Assembly (NCBI GenBank): GCA_021833045.1
Contig: JAKBGP010000162.1
Span: forward strand, 1 to 5,251
Origin: Thermoplasmata archaeon
GTDB taxonomy: Archaea; Thermoplasmatota; Thermoplasmata; Thermoplasmatales; Thermoplasmataceae
Length of the DNA stretch: 5,251 nucleotides
Reading direction: 5' to 3'
The notes under the pieces were generated by a model, which had not been told where the DNA came from, searched no databases, and was given only the letters and a program-made list of their open reading frames with translations. The position numbers and the translations under genes are program-made. Below are positions 1 through 5,251 of the stretch, in pieces; the first letter of the stretch is position 1, and each line of letters opens with the position of its first letter.

Positions 1-94
1 GTAAGGATTTGAACATTTAGACCCGCTCTCTCCCTCGGCGCTTACAATTTGTTATACTTTGGACTTGTTTTGAAACTTTTTAGGATTTTGGTGT
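1..94. other. Left-edge non-coding stretch
   Basis: I see no supportable gene here. The minus strand carries a weak TATA-like sequence (GTATAAC, about 51-58) followed by an ATG at 16-14 that opens a frame running off the left edge after five codons (MFKSL), too little to call. A 5-bp inverted repeat (GTAAG at 1-5, CTTAC at 41-45) is short enough to be chance. Confidence 0.4.
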
Positions 95-250
95 TTAAGT
101 CTGATTTTTCTTCACTATTTCATAAATGTCTACCAATATTGGCCTGGTATTTTCAAAATCGATGAGAATTGATATGTCGGACGGATGATCGCCATGACTT
201 TCTGTTTCCATGTAAAGTTCAGATAGTCCTGTCTGCAGCAGATTCGTGAC
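95..250 (-). pseudogene. Possible remnant of a minimal nucleotidyltransferase
   Basis: The minus-strand frame reads GLSELYMETESHGDHPSD followed by ISILIDFE and about 18 more residues to a TAA at 97-95. The part PSDISILIDFE resembles the core of minimal (MNT/MntA-type) nucleotidyltransferases, whose active site is usually GSx(9-10)SDIDLLVDFE, and the tail RPILVDIYEIVKK resembles the helix that follows it. The glycine-serine half of the motif is not recognisable, the second metal-binding aspartate is serine, and the frame is closed upstream by TGA at 259-257. The only ATG (211) would give a 38-residue protein, against roughly 95-140 for the family. A decayed gene fragment is the best reading. 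A chance resemblance or a small unrelated ORF is possible, since the match rests on about a dozen residues. Confidence 0.3.
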
Positions 251-320
251 ATTCGATCATAAGGTCATGAAAGAAGATATAGGGTGAGGTTTTTCGGAAA
301 ACACAATGATTCTATCCCAG

Positions 321-339
321 CGCAATAATAAGCATTGCG
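321..339 (-). terminator. Hairpin abutting the transporter stop codon
   Basis: A perfect 6-bp inverted repeat (CGCAAT at 321-326, ATTGCG at 334-339) with a 7-nt loop begins at the base next to the TGA stop of the transporter (342-340). On the minus strand a short T-run (TGTGTTTT) follows about 20 bases later. It may mark or protect the 3' end of the operon transcript. Archaeal intrinsic termination depends mainly on oligo-T and not on hairpins, so the role is uncertain. Confidence 0.3.
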
Positions 340-1239
340 TCAAGAGGCAGAGACTAACCATATTCCAAATGATGTTATGACGACCCCTATTATGATCCCT
401 AGTGAAGATACGGAGAAAAATAAGATTGAGAAAATTAGTACCCAAATGGTTTCAAAATTAAGAAAAATATTGATCATATTGATAAATTTAGTCTTGTACT
501 GGCTTATAATGAAAAAGGATTTGAATTCCAGTATTACAGCAAGCATGAGAACGGCACCGGTTATAATAACCTCAAAAATATAAGATCCAGAAAAACCTGT
601 CAGCCCCCTAAAACCGCCATAAACTAGGGCAATTGCGCCTATAACAGCGGTTTCGGTCAGGAATATCAGAAATATGTTATTTTCAGCCTTTTCCTTGCTA
701 AGTGAGCTCTTGTAAATAAAGTAGGAGCCAAACGCATAAAGAATTACTAAAAGAATTGACTGCTCTATCAACAGCAAATTAATTACAATTTTTCCCGTGT
801 TCAATAACTCTATAAAGGCAAGACCGAGGACGGCTATTACAGTTCCGAGAACATATCGAAATGATATGCTTGAGCCTTTGCCCTTGATCAAGATTAATGA
901 GAATATTATGAGATTGCTATATACAATTGCAGCCACTATTGGAAGTACCTCAACCCTTATCATAGAAAAGAAGATTATATTTCCCAGGGCAAAAAGACAC
1001 CCGCCAACTACAGGATATTTTATGAATTCTAAGGTCATAGACTTTCCATTCTTTATAGATGCTGCAAACAAATAGAGAAGAGAAAGAACTGCACCGAAAC
1101 CCATCATGAGAAAGAGCGATATCAGTATATTTCCAGGCAAGAATTTAACTAAACTGTAAGACAGTACATTCCAGACGCCGTATATAAACGAAGATATTAA
1201 AGCGACTCCAAGTGGAACTACTATACTACCTTTTTTCAT
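340..1239 (-). CDS. EamA/DMT superfamily transporter, ten membrane helices
   Basis: This 299-residue integral membrane protein belongs to the drug/metabolite transporter superfamily, whose members export or import small metabolites such as amino acids, nucleotides or sugars. About ten hydrophobic segments are visible (near residues 8-28, 36-58, 75-94, 99-118, 128-146, 152-177, 187-206, 220-239, 253-275 and 279-297). They fall into the two five-helix halves typical of EamA proteins, and the length matches the usual 280-310. The end of the second half (NFETIWVLIF, then a hydrophobic Gly-rich last helix) matches the familiar E-P-x-x-x-x-L region, with Thr in place of Pro. The substrate cannot be predicted. 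The ATG lies 5 bp after the stop of the acetyltransferase-fusion gene, and a GGAAG ribosome-binding sequence sits inside that gene's end, so the two are probably co-transcribed and translationally coupled. It is likely the last gene of the operon. Confidence 0.85.
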   Translation of the reverse strand: MKKGSIVVPLGVALISSFIYGVWNVLSYSLVKFLPGNILISLFLMMGFGAVLSLLYLFAASIKNGKSMTLEFIKYPVVGGCLFALGNIIFFSMIRVEVLPIVAAIVYSNLIIFSLILIKGKGSSISFRYVLGTVIAVLGLAFIELLNTGKIVINLLLIEQSILLVILYAFGSYFIYKSSLSKEKAENNIFLIFLTETAVIGAIALVYGGFRGLTGFSGSYIFEVIITGAVLMLAVILEFKSFFIISQYKTKFINMINIFLNFETIWVLIFSILFFSVSSLGIIIGVVITSFGIWLVSAS

Positions 1240-1244
1240 AGGTT

Positions 1245-3365
1245 TTACTTCCTTCGTATGATAGTAAAAGCATACAAAATGATGATCGCAACTATGGGAA
1301 GCACAAATATGAATAGAATCTTTTCAAGCAATGATGCCGTTGGAGGGATAATAAAATTTATGAGGGAAACTGTTAGGGCTGAGGCAGTAAAAAGAGTCAG
1401 AAGGTATGAAAGCAGAACTGTGTTTGAGTCGTTCCTTATACGATACAGCAGTTCGGCTTTCTTGGAAAGAGATCCGATGCCCGCAATGGTAGCCTCAAGT
1501 TGCTCTTTAATTCCCATGTCTGATCGCGCTTGCTTCAGCGCAAAATCAAGTTCCGTGTATGAATAAAGGGATAGTCCTCTGAACTCCTCTAGACCTGTGT
1601 AGAAGAGTTTTTCAATATCTGCAAGGTACTTAAGCATCTTTTTTTCATTTCCGTTCATTGTCACATCCCCCTTTGAAAGGATAAATTCTAGCCCCTTTAG
1701 GTAAAGTCTTTCGTGCAACAACGCTGTTACCTCAGAAATATATTCGTTCAATATAGTCATCCTCACTTTTTCCATGAAATCAGCCGGGTTGGCCGACTCG
1801 ATTTCAGTCGCTTTGTATCCTGTGACTGCCTCGAAGATCCCAACTCCCTCCTCCCCAAATATGACGGCCGCAGCCTTTCTGCCATAATGAGAGAATACTG
1901 TATCAACAGCACTTTGATCCTCATCAAAAAATTTCCGGATATATCTGGAGCTTGCGTAGTTATACGAAGAATCTTGGTTTATTATTGCATAAATGTGCAC
2001 CTTTATCCTTTCAAACTGCCTGTTCGTGGTTGAAAATGAAAGGGGATAAATTTCTGGTTTTACTCTTCTCACTTCTCCAAAGTTTTTCGTTCCGGCAGTA
2101 TTAAGCAAGTCTGATATTTTTCCCACAAAATCGGCAAATGGTTCAGTATAGTCCTGATCAAAAATTGTGACCTTACCGGCATCCATCAGCGCAACCATCT
2201 CCCTTGTACTATAATAACCGTCGAAAAAGACAATAAAGTGAAGCGATGCCATGCCAAGGTGATCTATATCTATCCAGATATGCAGTTTAGTACCTACAGC
2301 TACTCCGGAAGGAAGTTCGACTTTCAATGACAAATGTTCCTTTGGTTTGAGCACGCCTTTTATTGACATCTTACTTTTCAGGTATTCACCGCTAATGTAA
2401 CTCTCGCGCTTGTCTCTCATTCTGAGAATAAAATCTTCCTCACCCAGGATTTGAATCGGTGTTCCATCACCCTTTTGAATCTCAATTGAGACTCCGCTAA
2501 AATATGAGAGAGAGGTGACTTCTTTAAGAACTTGAGTTGCAAGTTCAGTTGCTCTTGTCAATGATAGTTCTTCAGCTTCACCAACTAATCCGCTGAGTGA
2601 CATAAGAGGAAACGTAACTATATAGTCCAAAGCGGGGTTAAGAAAGTGACTAATGCTGGTTTTGATGTAGTGATCCATAGTCAAGATGGTGATAAACTTC
2701 CTGTGATTTAGATGGCTTTCTATCGTTTGATATTCCTTCTTGTTTTCTGGAGCATCGATTGACATAGCATACTTCATGTATGATCTAACAAATGAGAGAA
2801 GTTGAGATGCCTCAAGACCGTTTCCAGCCAGATCTTTATACAAGAGAACCAGATCGTTGACAGATCTTTTTCCAGGACCTAGGGCAGGTTGAACATAGTC
2901 TATCTCAACCACTCCAAAACCAAGGTTTTTCCAAAATATCAAGGAGGTTAGATCTGGGTTGTCCGAGACAGACAACTCCTTTGTGTCGACTTCACAAAAT
3001 ATCCCATCTACTTCCCTTTTGCCATCTGTCCTGATTGTTGAAATAAAATGATCTATAAGTTTCTTCGCAATGTGCCTGTTTCTGAAATCTGGACAAACCG
3101 CTATGAATTCTATGACACCTGAATTTGGTTCGCTGTAGTAGTCTCCAACCAGAAACCCTGTAATTATTTTCTCTTCCATTGAACAGAATATATGGTAAGA
3201 GTTGCCTCCGTAGAAAAGGCTGTCTTTAAGAGATAAATATTTTATGATGTTTTCCTTGCTTTCTCTTTCATTTTCATCTACAAACATTTTCTGGTAAAGT
3301 TCATAAAACTGATCTAGGAACTGTGAGTTTGCAAACATCTCAACAATTTCCATGCATTGGGCCAT
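1245..3365 (-). CDS. GNAT acetyltransferase fused to a large domain with C-terminal membrane hairpin
   Basis: This 706-residue protein starts with a GNAT acetyltransferase domain (about residues 5-177). Strand beta-4 and motif A are seen at 84-106 (IEFIAVCPDFRNRHIAKKL), beta-5 at 120-126 (DGIFCEV), and the alpha-4/beta-6/7 end at 139-176 (SLIFWKNLGFGVVEIDYVQP, then NDLVLLY), typical of acetyl-CoA-dependent N-acetyltransferases. In the acyl-CoA phosphate loop the usual glycine of R/Q-x-x-G-x-G/A is His98 (R95-N-R-H-I-A100). Residues 180-285 are mostly helical and 290-430 look rich in beta strands; I recognise neither. Residues 530-645 are long amphipathic helices, followed by two membrane helices (about 649-671 and 678-702) with a short loop and a basic RRK tail. 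This places both ends in the cytoplasm. The ending recalls CorA-like proteins, but there is no GMN motif, so ion transport is not supported. The substrate is unknown. The ATG at 3365 is the longest start; a TATA-like box spaced for a leaderless transcript would favour Met5 at 3353. It lies 68 bp after the other GNAT-like gene and 5 bp before the transporter. Confidence 0.8.
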   Translation of the reverse strand: MAQCMEIVEMFANSQFLDQFYELYQKMFVDENERESKENIIKYLSLKDSLFYGGNSYHIFCSMEEKIITGFLVGDYYSEPNSGVIEFIAVCPDFRNRHIAKKLIDHFISTIRTDGKREVDGIFCEVDTKELSVSDNPDLTSLIFWKNLGFGVVEIDYVQPALGPGKRSVNDLVLLYKDLAGNGLEASQLLSFVRSYMKYAMSIDAPENKKEYQTIESHLNHRKFITILTMDHYIKTSISHFLNPALDYIVTFPLMSLSGLVGEAEELSLTRATELATQVLKEVTSLSYFSGVSIEIQKGDGTPIQILGEEDFILRMRDKRESYISGEYLKSKMSIKGVLKPKEHLSLKVELPSGVAVGTKLHIWIDIDHLGMASLHFIVFFDGYYSTREMVALMDAGKVTIFDQDYTEPFADFVGKISDLLNTAGTKNFGEVRRVKPEIYPLSFSTTNRQFERIKVHIYAIINQDSSYNYASSRYIRKFFDEDQSAVDTVFSHYGRKAAAVIFGEEGVGIFEAVTGYKATEIESANPADFMEKVRMTILNEYISEVTALLHERLYLKGLEFILSKGDVTMNGNEKKMLKYLADIEKLFYTGLEEFRGLSLYSYTELDFALKQARSDMGIKEQLEATIAGIGSLSKKAELLYRIRNDSNTVLLSYLLTLFTASALTVSLINFIIPPTASLLEKILFIFVLPIVAIIILYAFTIIRRK
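1248..1255 (-). promoter_or_regulatory. Ribosome-binding site for the transporter gene
   Basis: The minus strand reads GAAGGAAG across the last codons of the upstream gene, with GGAAG ending 8 nt before the ATG at 1239. This fits a Shine-Dalgarno site for an operon-internal gene, supports that start codon, and implies translational coupling across the 5-bp gap. Confidence 0.55.
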
Positions 3366-3374
3366 AGGTCAGAC

Positions 3375-3390
3375 ATTATAAAAATTGTTC
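3375..3390 (-). promoter_or_regulatory. Candidate archaeal TATA promoter before the GNAT fusion gene
   Basis: The minus strand carries GAACAATTTTTATAATG. The TATA-like core TTTATAAT is centred near 3379-3380 with an A-rich BRE-like stretch upstream. The usual 26-27 bp spacing would start transcription near 3353, at the ATG of Met5, giving a leaderless message and excluding the longer start at 3365. There is no Shine-Dalgarno sequence before either ATG. The TTTTT tract could equally help terminate the upstream transcript. This may be a secondary promoter within the operon. Confidence 0.4.
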
Positions 3391-3433
3391 CTTTCCTGTT
3401 TGAATCTATAGAGGAGTTTGTTGGACACCCTAT

Positions 3434-4615
3434 TTAATGGAATTGGTTAGAATGAAACTCTGATTCGTATAATTCCCTTATTGTGTCTTCGCAACCATAA
3501 AATCTATCTTCCGAACGAAGTGGATAAAGACTTCGCATATAGATAGTTCCATGTACCTTGTGCTTGCACAGTTTCTCCATTCCGAGCTTTTGGAAAAATC
3601 TCTCTCCCTCCTTGGTGTATGCATCAGTGATGATGTGTTTTATGAATATCTTATTATGAGCCATTTCTATGATCAACTTGTAGAACGACTTAAGAAGGAG
3701 TTCCTTATCAGTATGAGTTCTGAACCCTTTTCTAAGGGCAATGGATACAATATATATATCATATATACCAGGAGTAGTAATATTTATGACTTTATCTGCA
3801 GTAATATGGGAATCCAGAAGTTCGCCCTTAGCTGCCAATGCAAAATCATGCGGTGAGAGAGCAACAAAATGCCAATACCCCACTATATTTTCGCGCCCCT
3901 GTATTAATAGTTTCCAGGAATAAGGGAAATACGAAAACACGTCAACCCACTGCCTAATATCCCCTTCCATGCTTTTTGGTAGTTTTCCTTTGTGGCCATC
4001 TACTCGCATAGTATCGTTGTCGAGCTGAATAAGTTCTTTGAGCAAACGTGAAGGACTCCATCCCCATTCCTTAACTTCATCATACCCAGCAACAGTCCTT
4101 GCTATTTCTAAATCTACAAAGCCTAATCTGCTTAGCAAATTAATAGATCCTGCAATCTTAGAAGCGACTTCATTAATATTAGATAACACAGCATAATTTG
4201 GATTTTTTTTCGCTTCTAGCAAAAAATTCTTTAGTTCGGCTATTTCGCTTAACAATAATGTTATTGTAGCCTCTGATTCTGGTTCAAAGGGCTTTAAAAT
4301 GGCAGTTAATTTCTTCACTTTACCAAGTTTAGGAAAAACAAAGAGCGAATGCATTACTTCATCTTTTATCCCTCCTGCCAGTGGATTTGAGTCTCTGTTA
4401 AAGGCAGAGATTAAATCGTTTGTTATCCTTTTTATTATTGCCCATAGGGTATCAAGCCGTTCATGCAGGTTGGATTTTGTATCTTCTAATTTTGACATGA
4501 GTAAATCTTCTTTTTTGTTTGACCCGGGCTGCACATTGTAAATCAGTAAACCAGTCACCAGAGTAGAAACGATCTCGACGTTTATAGTAATAAAGAAAGG
4601 AAGACCTTTCAGCAC
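3434..4615 (-). CDS. Membrane-anchored protein with C-terminal GNAT-like acetyltransferase domain
   Basis: This 393-residue protein has one hydrophobic helix near its start (about residues 5-26), followed by a lysine/acid-rich stretch (34-50). By the positive-inside rule the bulk should face the cytoplasm. Residues 40-72 and 112-165 look helical, possibly coiled coil. The C-terminal part (about 217-362) has a GNAT-like outline: a GYWHFVALS strand (246-254), an IYIVSIAL strand (287-294) leading into a helix, an IFIKHIITDAYT strand (323-334), and the EGERFFQKLGM helix-turn (336-346), ending in GTIYMRSL. The acyl-CoA loop that normally reads R/Q-x-x-G-x-G/A is R299-T-H-T-D-K, so activity is uncertain. 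I assign this fold by pattern only; the substrate is unknown. The start is GTG at 4615. A TATA box about 31 bp upstream gives a leader of only about five bases, which supports this start over the internal ATG of Met40 (4498), whose use would lose the membrane anchor. It is the first gene of the likely three-gene operon. Confidence 0.72.
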   Translation of the reverse strand: MLKGLPFFITINVEIVSTLVTGLLIYNVQPGSNKKEDLLMSKLEDTKSNLHERLDTLWAIIKRITNDLISAFNRDSNPLAGGIKDEVMHSLFVFPKLGKVKKLTAILKPFEPESEATITLLLSEIAELKNFLLEAKKNPNYAVLSNINEVASKIAGSINLLSRLGFVDLEIARTVAGYDEVKEWGWSPSRLLKELIQLDNDTMRVDGHKGKLPKSMEGDIRQWVDVFSYFPYSWKLLIQGRENIVGYWHFVALSPHDFALAAKGELLDSHITADKVINITTPGIYDIYIVSIALRKGFRTHTDKELLLKSFYKLIIEMAHNKIFIKHIITDAYTKEGERFFQKLGMEKLCKHKVHGTIYMRSLYPLRSEDRFYGCEDTIRELYESEFHSNQFH

Positions 4616-4640
4616 AGGATTCTATTTGCAATTCCAAATA

Positions 4641-4659
4641 TTATATATAAGACTTCTCC
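4641..4659 (-). promoter_or_regulatory. Archaeal TATA/BRE promoter of the operon
   Basis: On the minus strand GGAGAAGTCTTATATATAA combines a purine-rich BRE-like element with a strong TATA box centred near 4646. Initiation 26-27 bp downstream would fall at about 4619-4620, some five bases before the GTG at 4615. That is a nearly leaderless transcript, as is common in Thermoplasmatales. No Shine-Dalgarno sequence is visible before the GTG, which fits. Confidence 0.6.
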
Positions 4660-4768
4660 TTGGAAGCGTTAGCCCGGCACCTAACTGATTTCAGCGAGAT
4701 TAACGTTTTTGAAAGCAACTATGACCTTCCCATTATCTAGTGACGATTTGTTTTTTGTTGCTGAACAT

Positions 4769-4785
4769 CAATATTCCCTATATTG
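4769..4785. repeat. 17-bp palindrome, possible operator
   Basis: CAATAT-TCCCT-ATATTG is a perfect 6-bp inverted repeat around a 5-bp spacer. It lies about 110 bp upstream of the operon TATA box and 137 bp before the transposase-relic ATG. The symmetry would suit a dimeric regulator, but the arms are A/T-rich and could arise by chance in DNA of this composition. A related ATCAATAT word occurs at 4767-4774 and 4792-4799. Confidence 0.25.
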
Positions 4786-4908
4786 GAACTTATCAATATA
4801 ATCTTTACACTTTCGATTTTCTAATATTATAATCAATGTACTTGTATGAGTGTGATGGGATGCTTAAGAGCCCGGAATAGGGAAACTTAACATCCGTCGG
4901 TTGTTATT

Positions 4909-4941
4909 GTGGGATCACCGTATGTTAGGAGATGATCCCAC
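4909..4941 (+). repeat. 9-bp inverted repeat spanning the relic's start codon
   Basis: GTGGGATCA (4909-4917) and TGATCCCAC (4933-4941) are perfect complements around a 15-nt loop that contains the ATG at 4922. In RNA this hairpin would present the start codon in its loop and could control translation. In IS110-group elements the DNA just upstream of the recombinase gene encodes the bridge RNA, so this could be a remnant of such structure; that link is speculative. Confidence 0.5.
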
Positions 4942-5017
4942 GTATACTGGAATGGATATATCGGCAAAAAGTATTGTGTGCACAACACTGGATGAGAATG
5001 GCAATATTGTGAGAAAG
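4922..5017 (+). mobile_element. IS110-family fragment (5' end of recombinase gene)
   Basis: This covers the part of the chimera that resembles an IS110 recombinase N-terminus. Only about 30 residues remain of a protein usually 300-400 long, and the other catalytic residues and the C-terminal serine domain are gone. The element's outer left boundary may lie somewhere in 4800-4921 but is not visible. Confidence 0.5.
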
Positions 5018-5251
5018 GACAGCATTGAGAAGGCGTTCCGCATACTGCAGACCGATCAGGACATATTCCCCATGAGGGTCAGGAAGGAATCAACAATCAG
5101 GGGCATGCTGTTCATATTCTTCATATCGCTCATAATAAGGACAGCGCTCATGAGGGAAATGATCTCATCAGGCCTGATGAAGAAGTATTCACTGGAGAAG
5201 CTGCATGTTGTTGAGGATGCAAATGGCAATATTAGCGAGCTGGAGAGGACA
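4922..5251 (+). CDS. Chimeric transposase relic: IS110-type start joined to IS4/IS1634-type end (partial)
   Basis: The frame is open for 110 codons to the right edge. Residues 8-30 (YTGMDISAKSIVCTTLDENG and onward) look like the start of an IS110-family DEDD recombinase, with Asp12 as the first catalytic aspartate. From about residue 35 the protein becomes the C-terminal end of an IS4/IS1634-type DDE transposase: EKAFRILQTDQDIFPMRVRK (36-55), then the hydrophobic GMLFIFFISLIIR segment (61-73) and a VVEDANGNISELERT tail (96-110). In the IS4 YREK signature, Glu36 is kept, but the Tyr and Arg positions are Ile29 and Lys32 and the Lys position is Gln43. The catalytic aspartates of both enzyme types that should lie between are missing, so neither chemistry can be intact. 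The ATG at 4922 sits inside a hairpin loop; in-frame TTG codons upstream (from 4901) are alternatives. Codons are more G/C-ending than in the operon, which suggests acquired DNA. Confidence 0.6.
   Translation, partial: MLGDDPTYTGMDISAKSIVCTTLDENGNIVRKDSIEKAFRILQTDQDIFPMRVRKESTIRGMLFIFFISLIIRTALMREMISSGLMKKYSLEKLHVVEDANGNISELERT
5018..5251 (+). mobile_element. IS4/IS1634-family fragment (3' part of transposase gene)
   Basis: This covers the part resembling the C-terminal end of an IS4/IS1634-type transposase, beginning near its catalytic glutamate and running past the right edge. The stop codon and any terminal inverted repeat lie outside the window. The segment KKYSLEKLHVVED may be several residues shorter than in related proteins, possibly a small internal deletion; this is from memory of the family and uncertain. 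Confidence 0.55.

Larger units (their letters stand above)
4616..4921. other. Divergent AT-rich intergenic region
   Basis: This 306-bp stretch separates the minus-strand operon from the plus-strand transposase relic. It holds the operon promoter (4641-4659), a 17-bp palindrome (4769-4785), a TATA-like TTATAATC around 4826-4835 on the plus strand, and the left arm of a hairpin (4909-4917). Short frames of about 20-25 codons occur on the plus strand near 4650-4800 but resemble nothing I know. Part of it may be left-end DNA of the IS110-type element, but I cannot place a boundary. Confidence 0.5.

Noticed and set aside
1..16. Start of a minus-strand gene at ATG 16 (MFKSL) running off the left edge
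   Set aside because: Only five codons are visible, and the TATA-like sequence is about 38 bp away, too far for a leaderless start. There is not enough to call.
1..45. A tRNA 3' half on the minus strand, suggested by GTTCAAATCC, which resembles a T-loop
   Set aside because: The bases flanking the putative loop (AAATG and CCTTA) do not pair as a T-stem, and no acceptor or anticodon arms can be drawn.
257..445. A 62-codon minus-strand frame overlapping the transporter's 3' end
   Set aside because: It lies mostly inside the transporter gene in another frame, has no family resemblance and no promoter or ribosome-binding site.
797..1075. Plus-strand open frames antisense to the operon genes (also at 335-583, 1258-1566, 1713-2033, 3551-3856, 3741-3923 and 4299-4541)
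   Set aside because: They are antisense shadows of well-supported genes, with odd compositions and no recognisable domains or start signals.
1245..1700. CorA-type magnesium transporter as the identity of the fusion protein's C-terminus
   Set aside because: The two-helix ending is similar in outline, but the diagnostic GMN motif at the end of the first membrane helix is absent.
4653..4799. Short plus-strand frames of about 20-25 codons in the intergenic region, as possible small proteins
   Set aside because: They are no longer than chance in AT-rich DNA, have no start signals and resemble nothing known.
1..5251. CRISPR array or tandem direct repeats
   Set aside because: No regularly spaced repeated units were seen on reading either strand.

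Overview
The window looks like a chromosomal accessory region of an AT-rich archaeon. I favour Thermoplasmatales (Thermoplasma, Ferroplasma or Cuniculiplasma-like). The reasons are heavy AUA and AGA/AGG codon use, archaeal TATA boxes placed so that transcripts would start at or within a few bases of start codons (leaderless or nearly so), and transposase fragments of types common in that order. No ribosomal or other taxonomic marker is present, so this assignment is an inference.

Layout. Bases 1-339 hold no intact gene. A degraded fragment resembling the SDxD core of minimal nucleotidyltransferases lies at about 95-250 (minus), and a small hairpin sits directly after the transporter stop codon. 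Three minus-strand genes follow, read from right to left as a likely operon. The first, 4615-3434, is a 393-residue protein with one N-terminal membrane anchor and a C-terminal GNAT-like acetyltransferase domain. The second, 3365-1245, is a 706-residue protein with an N-terminal GNAT domain, a long uncharacterised middle and a two-helix C-terminal membrane hairpin, with a CorA-like outline but no GMN motif. The third, 1239-340, is a ten-helix transporter of the EamA/DMT superfamily. Gaps are 68 bp and 5 bp. A clear TATA box precedes the first gene and a second candidate promoter precedes the middle gene.

Bases 4616-4921 are non-coding and AT-rich, with two inverted repeats. From 4922 to the right edge, on the plus strand, an open frame joins the N-terminus of an IS110-type (DEDD) recombinase to the C-terminal end of an IS4/IS1634-type DDE transposase. 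It is probably a scar of nested or recombined insertion sequences and not a working enzyme.

How the genes may work together. Two acetyltransferase-like proteins are tied to the membrane in mirror-image layouts and sit beside a small-molecule transporter. This suggests a membrane-associated system that acetylates and moves a metabolite, or that modifies a membrane or envelope component. Substrate and role cannot be read from the sequence. This three-gene module is the best candidate here for an undescribed system.
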